Part shown: positions 1-5,016 of the stretch, one piece after another | How positions within the stretch are numbered: the stretch's first letter is position 1 | Layout: each line of letters starts with the position of its first letter | Origin: a gamma proteobacterium symbiont of Lucinoma myriamae | Lineage (GTDB): Bacteria; Pseudomonadota; Gammaproteobacteria; GRL18 | Length of the DNA stretch: 5,016 nucleotides | Direction of reading: 5' to 3' | Assembly: GCA_025655635.1 (NCBI GenBank) | Contig: JAHXIM010000396.1 | Coordinates: 1-5,016 of the forward strand | Made by a program: the position numbers and the translations under genes | The notes under the pieces: model-generated | The model's database searches: none | Told to the model about the DNA's origin: nothing | The model's input: only the letters and a program-made list of their open reading frames with translations

Positions 1-152
1 ATAACATTTCTGGTTGATCTGGTCACTCAAAAGCAGGATTAATTCCTTATATTTCAAATAGATGACATGTTTTTCAGGGTTGACTAAGTATCTATTCAGC
101 ATGTATATCTTAATGACTATTAATGAAATAGTAACCTTGCTAATTTAAATTC
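1..152. other. Intergenic, 152 bases downstream of aspS
   Basis: AT-rich sequence after the aspS TAA stop. I see no convincing gene or intrinsic terminator. An AT-rich 6-bp inverted repeat (116-121 with 127-132, 5-base loop) lacks a T-tract on the minus strand. On the plus strand one frame is open from base 1 to a TAA at 40-42, which could be the tail of a convergent gene, but 13 codons are too few to call. Confidence 0.5.
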
Positions 153-1967
153 TTAACTATCTGCTTTCTTTTCGCCTGATGCTTCAGCTGTCACTTCACC
201 AATGATTTCACGTTTCTTAATACCCAGCTCTTTTAATTGAGCATGGCTGACACCTGAAGGTGCTGAGGTTAATAGACAAGCGGCTGATTGTGTTTTTGGA
301 AAAGCCATTACTTCACGAATTGAGCTGGCTCCAGTCATCAACATAATCAGACGATCTAAACCAAAAGCTATACCGGCGTGAGGAGGACAACCAAATTTCA
401 AAGCATCTAATAAGAAACCAAATTTATCCTGTGCTTCCTGATCATCAATGCCCAGTAATTTAAAAACGCTTTCCTGCATATCCCGGTTATGGATACGTGC
501 TGAGCCGCCGCCCAGTTCAGTACCGTTAATCACCATATCATAAGCTCTGGATAAACTTTCACCGGGATTATCCAATAAATCTTGTGGGTTATCGCTGCTG
601 GGTGAAGTGAATGGATGATGTAAAGCAGTCCAGTGCTGTGCCCCCTCATCATATTCAAACATAGGGAAGTCAACAACCCAAAGCGGCTGCCAGCCATGTT
701 TTACCAGGTCCAGATCCTGAGCAACTTTAATACGTAAAGCGCCCAGTGCTTCATTAACCACCTTGGTCTTATCCGCACCAAAGAAGATCAAATCACCGTC
801 TTGTGCGCCGGTTCTTTCTAAAATAGCAGCCAATGATTCATCAGGGATGAATTTAACAATCGGTGACTGCAGACCTTCACGACCAGCCGCTTTATCATTC
901 ACTTTGATATAAGCCAGACCGCGTGCGCCGTAAATTGACACATATTTTGTGTATTCATCAATTTGCTTACGTGTTAATGCTGAGCCATTAGGTACACACA
1001 ATGCGGTGACACGGCTATGAGGATCTTTTGCCGGGCCGGAAAAGACTTTGAAGTCAACATCAGTTAATACATCAGCCACTTCTACCAGCTCTAAATCAAT
1101 ACGCAAATCAGGCTTGTCACTGCCATAGCGGTTCATTGCTTCGGCATGACTCATACGAGGAAATGGATTTGGTAATTGCTGCTCCAGTGATTTAGCGAAG
1201 ACATTACGGATCATATCTTCCATCATAGTCATCAGCTGCTCTTCTTCCATAAAAGAAGCTTCAATATCAAGCTGAGTAAATTCCGGCTGGCGGTCAGCAC
1301 GTAAATCTTCATCACGGAAACAACGAACAACCTGATAATAACGATCCATACCTGACATCATTAACAGCTGTTTGAATAATTGTGGTGACTGAGGCAAGGC
1401 AAAAAACTCACCCTGATGTGTCCGGCTGGGTACCAGATAGTCACGCGCACCTTCTGGTGTTGCCTTGGTCAAAATAGGGGTTTCAATATCTAAAAAGCCA
1501 TTATCATCAAGATAGTTACGCAGCATACGAGTAATTTTTGAACGCAGCATCAAACGCTGCTGCATTTCAGGACGACGTAAGTCGATATAGCGATAACGCA
1601 AGCGATGCTCTTCAGAAACATCATCGTCATCTAATTGAAATGGAGGTGTTTCTGAGGCATTTAAAACAGTCAATTCCAGCGCCAGTATTTCAATCTGCCC
1701 GGTAGGCATGTCAAAGTTTTCTGTACCCTCCGGACGTCGGCGAACTTTACCTTTGACTTGCAGAACAAACTCATTGCGCACTTTTTCTGCCAGCATAAAC
1801 ATTTCAGGAATATCAGGATCAAAAACAATTTGTGTAACACCTTCACGATCTCTCAGATCAACAAAGATTACACCACCATGATCACGGCGACGATGCACCC
1901 AACCACTTAAAGTCACTTCCTGATCGATGTTTTCTTCTGTTAAATGCCCGCAATAATGGCTTCGCAT
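153..1967 (-). CDS. aspS: Aspartyl-tRNA synthetase, bacterial type, probably non-discriminating
   Basis: This class II synthetase charges tRNA(Asp) with aspartate using ATP, in the cytoplasm. The 604 residues are a normal bacterial length. An OB-fold anticodon-binding domain spans about 1-105 (DLRDREG at 37-43). The catalytic core starts near 125, with class II motif 2 at 217-234 (FRDEDLRADRQPEF), the bacterial GAD insertion at about 295-415, the ALHHPFTSP stretch near 448, and motif 3 at 532-540 (GIAFGLDRL). The ATG is preceded by AGGA with an 8-base spacer and the MRSHYCG start is typical of the family. No truncation or frameshift is seen. The anticodon-domain loop has His30 (RRRDHGG) and Gly81 (RRPEG), as in the Pseudomonas aeruginosa enzyme that also makes Asp-tRNA(Asn), rather than the Leu seen in the discriminating E. 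coli enzyme. Substrate breadth is inferred only. The gene stands alone 111 bases downstream of the zinc-ribbon gene. Confidence 0.98.
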   Translation of the reverse strand: MRSHYCGHLTEENIDQEVTLSGWVHRRRDHGGVIFVDLRDREGVTQIVFDPDIPEMFMLAEKVRNEFVLQVKGKVRRRPEGTENFDMPTGQIEILALELTVLNASETPPFQLDDDDVSEEHRLRYRYIDLRRPEMQQRLMLRSKITRMLRNYLDDNGFLDIETPILTKATPEGARDYLVPSRTHQGEFFALPQSPQLFKQLLMMSGMDRYYQVVRCFRDEDLRADRQPEFTQLDIEASFMEEEQLMTMMEDMIRNVFAKSLEQQLPNPFPRMSHAEAMNRYGSDKPDLRIDLELVEVADVLTDVDFKVFSGPAKDPHSRVTALCVPNGSALTRKQIDEYTKYVSIYGARGLAYIKVNDKAAGREGLQSPIVKFIPDESLAAILERTGAQDGDLIFFGADKTKVVNEALGALRIKVAQDLDLVKHGWQPLWVVDFPMFEYDEGAQHWTALHHPFTSPSSDNPQDLLDNPGESLSRAYDMVINGTELGGGSARIHNRDMQESVFKLLGIDDQEAQDKFGFLLDALKFGCPPHAGIAFGLDRLIMLMTGASSIREVMAFPKTQSAACLLTSAPSGVSHAQLKELGIKKREIIGEVTAEASGEKKADS

Positions 1968-2042
1968 ACCCTGGTTCCTGTTTTATTCCGTAGTTTATCC
2001 CGATGTGACAGGCTAAATTGCCCCAAAGGTTCAATAATGTAT

Positions 2043-2089
2043 TAAAAAACGGGTGATTTTAAGCCTTGTGCGCCCAGACTACAAGGGCT
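2043..2089 (-). terminator. Weak candidate terminator or attenuator between fmdB and aspS
   Basis: Read on the minus strand, AGCCCTTGT (2089-2081) pairs with ACAAGGCT (2069-2062) with one bulged C and an 11-base loop that holds the fmdB stop codon. A run of six T follows at 2049-2044, but 12 bases after the stem. A second weak pairing (GGG at 2075-2073 with CCC at 2053-2051) would sit directly against the T-run. Neither is a textbook terminator. It may reduce read-through from fmdB into aspS. Confidence 0.3.
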
Positions 2090-2339
2090 GAAGTGAAGAA
2101 TAGCCGCAGCCACCACCACAGGAACCACCAGACTGGCCTGAATCGCTACTTTTTTTGCTATTTTTAAAGTCAGTTTCATACCAGCCACTGCCTTTTAAAC
2201 GAAAACCTGCAGCAGAAATTAGTTTTTTTAATTTTGATTCTTTACAAACAGGACAATCTTTCATGGGATCATCTGACATTCTTTGCATCAACTCCATCTC
2301 ATGGCCACAGCCATTACAACGGTATTCATAAATTGGCAT
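2079..2339 (-). CDS. FmdB-family small zinc-ribbon protein
   Basis: An 86-residue cytoplasmic protein of the FmdB / CxxC_CxxC_SSSS regulatory-protein family. The MPIYEYRC start is characteristic. Two CxxC knuckles (Cys8/Cys11 and Cys29/Cys32) should bind one zinc ion. The middle (SAAGFRLKGSGWYETDF) is the family's usual second element. The C-terminus is a Ser/Gly/Cys tail with two more cysteines (SCGGGCGYS), a common feature of these proteins. Its biochemical role is not firmly established; the name comes from a proposed regulator of formamidase genes and should not be read as that function here. The ATG is preceded by AGGA with a 6-base spacer. The gene is often found just upstream of aspS in beta- and gammaproteobacteria, and the order here, 111 bases apart, fits that. 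It is complete and intact. Confidence 0.93.
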   Translation of the reverse strand: MPIYEYRCNGCGHEMELMQRMSDDPMKDCPVCKESKLKKLISAAGFRLKGSGWYETDFKNSKKSSDSGQSGGSCGGGCGYSSLQPL

Positions 2340-2360
2340 TTCTTTTCCTACATAAAAAGA

Positions 2361-2400
2361 TTTTCTAAAATTAAATTAATTGATATCAACTGAATCAAAG
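2361..2400 (-). promoter_or_regulatory. Candidate promoter for the fmdB-family gene
   Basis: In the 115-base gap between the PilZ gene and the zinc-ribbon gene, the minus strand has TTGATT (2398-2393), a 17-base spacer and TTTAAT (2375-2370), a fair sigma-70 match in very AT-rich DNA. A perfect 10-base palindrome, TTGATATCAA (2380-2389), lies in the spacer and could be an operator or chance. AT-richness makes false matches easy. Confidence 0.25.
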
Positions 2401-2454
2401 AACATTGGGTATGACATTTAAACTTTCAAGGTTGTTGCAGAGTGAGTGTATGAA

Positions 2455-3042
2455 CTAATATTCTCTTTTTGCTCTGAGTTGTTCCGATTGTAAACGCATA
2501 ATGTGTTTAATTATCTGATCAATTGCTGACTCCAATATATCAGTAAAGCCAACTGATATACGATAAGGGAAGTCACCGTCTTTATCATTTGATATCTGGA
2601 TAACCCTGTCGGTCAGATGTAAACATAAGAGATCGGTTGATAGAATCATATCCATCGCAATTAACGTGCCTTGCTTAAGTTTTTCATCAGAGCCAAAAGC
2701 CAGACCGCCGGCACCCAGATTAATCTGTCTATGTGGTTCTAAGTTAGATTCATTTTCTTTAAATAGATACATCTGCGCCAAAAGTTCAACTTTTTTGTCC
2801 AGTCCTTTTAGGTAGGTGGCAATATCCGCTGAATTCTCATTAATACGCCCTAAAGCAACACTCATTTGTTGATTCATCTGACTAAACAATTCAATCATTT
2901 CAAAAGCAGCAGAGACCTTCTTATCTGCTTTTAATTTATCATCTTCATCTCGGCCTTTTTTAATAATTTGATATGAAAAAATGGCACTGTCATCAATTCG
3001 ATAATATTGTCGGCGTTCATTTACCACATTATTGCTGCTCAT
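2455..3042 (-). CDS. Atypical PilZ-domain protein with helical insertion, in stator operon
   Basis: A 195-residue soluble protein without signal peptide or membrane helix. Residues 10-15 (RRQYYR) give the RxxxR motif that opens PilZ domains. A long, mostly helical stretch (about 36-98, regularly spaced Met/Leu/Ile) follows. The rest of the barrel resumes with INLGAGGLAF (107-116), the position of the (D/N)xSxxG motif, and continues through LTDRVIQI and YRISVGF; a C-terminal helix (about 170-192) closes the protein. The usual Ser of the second motif is Gly110, so c-di-GMP binding is uncertain. The split barrel with inserted helices recalls the atypical tetrameric PilZ family (tPilZ, XC6012-like). 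The gene starts 8 bases after the pomB stop, with its Shine-Dalgarno (AAGGG) overlapping that stop, which suggests translational coupling. I infer a role in adjusting the PomAB motor, as YcgR/FlgZ-type PilZ proteins do elsewhere. Confidence 0.85.
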   Translation of the reverse strand: MSSNNVVNERRQYYRIDDSAIFSYQIIKKGRDEDDKLKADKKVSAAFEMIELFSQMNQQMSVALGRINENSADIATYLKGLDKKVELLAQMYLFKENESNLEPHRQINLGAGGLAFGSDEKLKQGTLIAMDMILSTDLLCLHLTDRVIQISNDKDGDFPYRISVGFTDILESAIDQIIKHIMRLQSEQLRAKREY

Positions 3043-3050
3043 ACTAACCC

Positions 3051-4208
3051 TTAAAATTGAATAAAGCTTGGCGCTTCTTCTGTATTGCCAGTCTCTGGAG
3101 CAAAGACGCCATCATTATTTTGATTTTCTCGTGTATTTTTGCTTGTACTATTCATCTTATCAGACTGATTTGTAGCCGGTTCGTTACTTGAGGTTTTATT
3201 GTTTGATTTTTCGTCTATTCCAGGTAAACCAACTTTATCAGGCGTAATCCCTAAATCAGCCTTACCCTGAGAAATAATAATTTCTACACGACGATTTTTT
3301 GCTCTATTTTCAGCAGTTTCATTATCAACCAGTGGTTTGGCATCAGCAAACGCCTGAATACTAAAGCGCAATTTATCCAACCGGTCATCACGTAATAACT
3401 CATGTGCCACAGCCACTGAACGTGCTGATGATAAGGCCCAGTTAGAGCCAAATCGAGCAGTATTAATGGGAATATCATCAGTATGACCCGCGACAATAAT
3501 ACCGCCGCTGGTTTTACTGAGTTCTTCAGCAATGATTTCTAAAATCTCAATAAAATCTTCAGTCAGTGTTGCCGTACCGGAAGCAAAAGAGCCTTTATCC
3601 CGGATACGGATGGTGATACTGTTGTTATTAAACTCAACATCGAGCATTTGGGCATCAATTTCATCTTTTAGAGCAGCACTTAAGGCCTGAGCCTTTTCTT
3701 TAATTTTATTTTCCTGTAATTGATCCATTTTTTCCTGGAGTTCACTCAACTCTTTCTCTACTTCAGCTTTCTCAACCTGCAGTTCTTTCAGTTGTTTTTT
3801 TAGTCCTTCTGATTCGGCTTCTGCTTCAGACATATTTTCCATTTTATCTTTCAGGACATTTTCTTCACTCTGCAGCAGTTCCAGCTTTTCAATTAATTTT
3901 AGTTCCTGCCGGGTATCATCACTGGTGACCTGTCTTACTTCATTAATGACCGTAGGCTGTGGCGGAGAAGGACTAAATTCTTTAGCAACAATATTCACAC
4001 CCTTTGGGATTTCAACCGCTTTAAGATCACGCTGCACACCAAAGGCCATTTTCATAGAACCCGCAATTTGCTTGAATTTCTGCACATCCATTTCAGAAAA
4101 TGACAGCAAAAGCACAAAGAAACACATCAGCAATGACATGAGATCGGCGAAGGTAAGAACCCAGGCTGGAATGCCCGCCGGGCATTTGCATTTTTGTTGT
4201 TCTTCCAT
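3051..4208 (-). CDS. pomB: Sodium-type flagellar stator protein PomB (MotB family)
   Basis: The B subunit of the flagellar stator: one transmembrane helix carrying the ion-binding Asp, anchored to peptidoglycan by an OmpA-like domain. From the ATG at 4208 it has 385 residues. Cys-x-Cys-Pro at 7-10 and the helix at about 15-37 (TFADLMSLLMCFFVLLLSFS) closely match Vibrio PomB; Asp22 corresponds to PomB Asp24. The plug region follows (about 40-57). A Glu/Lys/Leu-rich coiled coil spans about 100-182, then the OmpA/MotB domain (about 196-316, with VAGHTDD, NWALSSARS and NRAKNRRVEI). The last 70 residues are a polar Asn/Ser/Thr-rich tail. Known PomB proteins are around 315 residues, so linker and tail are extended. 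A GTG at 4220 would add four residues. I prefer the ATG because it has AGGTG 9 bases upstream and the MEEQQKCKCP start aligns with PomB. It lies 59 bases after pomA. Confidence 0.95.
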   Translation of the reverse strand: MEEQQKCKCPAGIPAWVLTFADLMSLLMCFFVLLLSFSEMDVQKFKQIAGSMKMAFGVQRDLKAVEIPKGVNIVAKEFSPSPPQPTVINEVRQVTSDDTRQELKLIEKLELLQSEENVLKDKMENMSEAEAESEGLKKQLKELQVEKAEVEKELSELQEKMDQLQENKIKEKAQALSAALKDEIDAQMLDVEFNNNSITIRIRDKGSFASGTATLTEDFIEILEIIAEELSKTSGGIIVAGHTDDIPINTARFGSNWALSSARSVAVAHELLRDDRLDKLRFSIQAFADAKPLVDNETAENRAKNRRVEIIISQGKADLGITPDKVGLPGIDEKSNNKTSSNEPATNQSDKMNSTSKNTRENQNNDGVFAPETGNTEEAPSFIQF

Positions 4209-4226
4209 ATTAGCAGACACCTGCTA
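4209..4226 (-). promoter_or_regulatory. Hairpin over the pomB ribosome-binding site
   Basis: On the minus strand TAGCAG (4226-4221) and CTGCTA (4216-4211) form a perfect 6-bp stem with a GTGT loop. The stem and loop contain the AGGTG Shine-Dalgarno (4222-4218) of the ATG at 4208, and also the alternative GTG start at 4220. Ribosomes finishing pomA (stop at 4270-4268) arrive about 40 bases upstream. The structure could modulate pomB translation relative to pomA; that function is inferred. Confidence 0.4.
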
Positions 4227-4267
4227 TCGGGTGATTTTTACTCATTCTCATATATAGATAGCAACAA

Positions 4268-4913
4268 TTAATCTGCTTCAACGGCACGTTTGCCTTCAGG
4301 CAAATAAGTTTGTAACATTTCATCCATGACTTTAGGATTAATGCCTTCCTGAATTGCACCAATAATTTCAAGGATAAGCGAGCGATTCAGACGCTGTTGA
4401 TCAGCAATATAGGCTAGTTTATCCGCCAGAGGAATACATACCGCATTGGCTAACACGGCACCATAGAGTGTTGTTAATAAAGCAACAGCCATTGATGGAC
4501 CAATGGTTTTAGGGTCATCCATATTGGCCAGCATACCTACCAGACCGATAAGTGTACCAATCATTCCCATTGCCGGCCCCATATCAGCGAGCTTCATCAT
4601 AAATTTTTGCCCTAATTCATGACGCTCAACAGCTAAATTAATATCTTTGGATAACATCCGCTGTACAAAATCCGGTTCATGACCATCAACACAAAGACTA
4701 ATGCCTTTTTGTAAGAAGTCATTGGGTATTTCCTGACTTTCCAGCCCTAAAATACCTTCTTTTCTAGCAATAGTCGCAAGTTCTACACCTTTTTCAATGA
4801 GTTCATTAGGATCATCAGACTTGTTTAAAATGGCTTTTAAAACCACTTTGAATGAACCAATTGTTGTCCCCAATGGAAACATTGCCATCACTGCAAATGA
4901 AGCACCACCAAAA
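4268..4913 (-). CDS. pomA: Flagellar stator protein PomA (MotA family), 3' exon only
   Basis: The A subunit of the stator channel, which couples ion flow to flagellar rotation in the inner membrane. This segment encodes 214 residues starting FGGASFAVMAMFPLG, matching Vibrio PomA from about its residue 39 to the end. The missing part, roughly 38 residues with the first helix and the start of the second, must lie upstream of the intron, outside the window. Visible features are the rest of helix 2, the cytoplasmic loop with charged residues for the rotor (ARKEG, LESQE), helix 3 (MGPAMGMIGTLIGLVGML) and helix 4 (IGPSMAVALLTTLYGAVLANAV). The threonines in GMIGT and LLTTLYG are those linked to sodium selectivity in PomA. 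The first exon base (4913) is the third position of a split codon. A GTG at 4891 opens a shorter 207-codon frame but is internal to helix 2 and not a credible start. pomB follows after 59 bases. Confidence 0.93.
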
Positions 4914-4948
4914 ATCGGGTAGCCATAGGTTTCTCTCCTACAGCCCCC
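4914..4948 (-). ncRNA. Group II intron domain VI with branch-point A and 3' splice site
   Basis: On the minus strand GGG (4948-4946) pairs with CCC (4919-4917), and GGCTGTAGG (4945-4937) with CCTATGGCT (4929-4921), as one helix capped by a 7-base purine loop AGAGAAA. The only unpaired residue in the helix is A4920, which sits on the 3' side 7 bases from the intron end, where the branch-point adenosine that attacks the 5' splice site is expected. The intron would end at T4914 after CCCGA. The pairing includes three G-U wobbles but no mismatch, which argues against chance. Confidence 0.83.
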
Positions 4949-4950
4949 AC

Positions 4951-4982
4951 ACCACCCATCATGCGGGTCCGCAATGGGCGGT
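4951..4982 (-). ncRNA. Group II intron domain V (catalytic hairpin)
   Basis: On the minus strand ACCGCCCAT (4982-4974) pairs over 9 bp with ATGGGTGGT (4959-4951), including one G-U wobble (4979 with 4954). A 2-base bulge, TG (4961-4960), follows, then a 4-bp upper stem TGCG/CGCA (4973-4970 with 4965-4962) closed by a GACC loop. This is the size and shape of domain V, which binds the catalytic magnesium ions. The wobble marks the likely catalytic triad as CGC (4980-4978), the variant reported for IIC-type introns, rather than AGC. The loop departs from the usual GNRA tetraloop. Confidence 0.83.
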
Positions 4983-5016
4983 TCACTAACCGTAATGAAT
5001 TACCACCCATTTCTCT

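Larger units (their letters stand above)
4914..5016 (-). mobile_element. Group II intron, 3' end, inserted in pomA (continues beyond window)
   Basis: The sequence upstream of the pomA homology does not encode PomA but folds as the 3' end of a group II intron: a D5 hairpin (4982-4951), a short joiner, a D6 hairpin with bulged A (4948-4917) and the ending CTACCCGAT (4922-4914), of the AY type seen at bacterial group II 3' ends. It has the same orientation as pomA, as splicing requires. The remaining 30-odd bases (5016-4984) would be the end of domain IV; all three frames were inspected and no intron-encoded protein can be recognised there. Whether the intron carries a reverse transcriptase/maturase cannot be told from this window. 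The exact splice point is ambiguous by a base or two because T runs from 4914 to 4910; T4914 is preferred from the branch-point distance. Confidence 0.87.

Noticed and set aside
1..42. Plus-strand frame open from base 1 to a TAA, possible tail of a convergent gene
   Set aside because: Only 13 codons with no recognisable motif; cannot be distinguished from chance.
116..132. AT-rich inverted repeat (ACTATT/AATAGT) downstream of aspS as terminator
   Set aside because: Six weak base pairs, no GC core and no T-tract on the transcribed strand.
1968..2042. Dedicated aspS promoter in the gap upstream
   Set aside because: Only poor -35/-10 combinations with unsuitable spacing were visible.
2401..2454. 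Rho-independent terminator after the PilZ gene
   Set aside because: No GC-rich inverted repeat followed by a T-run was found on the minus strand in this gap.
3284..3532. Minus-strand open frame of 82 codons inside pomB in another frame
   Set aside because: It overlaps the conserved OmpA-like domain of pomB and has no recognisable product.
3925..4257. Plus-strand open frame of 110 codons opposite pomB
   Set aside because: It lies antisense to the well-supported pomB N-terminal region and its product has no recognisable family or domain; it is a shadow of the pomB coding pattern.
4889..4891. GTG as genuine start of a short PomA
   Set aside because: It would delete helix 1 and part of helix 2, has no good Shine-Dalgarno, and the homology continues upstream through FGGASFA to the intron boundary.
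4984..5016. C-terminal end of an intron-encoded reverse transcriptase/maturase
   Set aside because: Two frames reach stops (5002-5000 and 4988-4986), but the few residues before them match no maturase ending I recognise, so no protein can be claimed.

Overview
The window comes from a moderately AT-rich gammaproteobacterium. The aspartyl-tRNA synthetase resembles the Pseudomonas type, an FmdB-type zinc-ribbon gene sits just upstream of aspS, and the motor proteins are of the Vibrio PomA/PomB (sodium stator) type. I cannot name the genus; an aquatic, polar-flagellated lineage is plausible. Every gene reads on the minus strand, so transcription runs from high to low coordinates.

Layout in order of transcription. 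At 5016-4914 lies the 3' end of a group II intron, with a domain V hairpin, a domain VI hairpin carrying a bulged branch-point adenosine, and a CTACCCGAT-type 3' end. Its boundary falls inside pomA, so 4913-4268 is only the 3' exon; the 5' exon, with the start codon and first transmembrane helix, lies beyond the window. Next come pomB (4208-3051; a GTG at 4220 is less likely as start) and, 8 bases after it, a gene for an atypical PilZ protein (3042-2455). These three look like one flagellar stator operon: PomA4PomB2-type channel plus a possible c-di-GMP-linked or PilZ-family regulator. After a 115-base gap comes a small fmdB-family zinc-ribbon gene (2339-2079), and after 111 bases aspS (1967-153). 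Bases 1-152 contain no gene I can support.

The main discovery is the intron. The pomA reading frame is closed by a stop inside the intron (TAA, 5002-5000) and has no ATG between that stop and 4888, well inside the gene. A full PomA can therefore only be made if the intron splices out, or a full copy exists elsewhere. The predicted 3' splice site restores the conserved Phe-Gly-Gly of the second membrane helix in frame. Other points of note are a long coiled-coil linker and tail in PomB, a helical insertion in the PilZ protein with a changed second motif, a hairpin over the pomB ribosome-binding site, and an AspRS with residues typical of non-discriminating enzymes.
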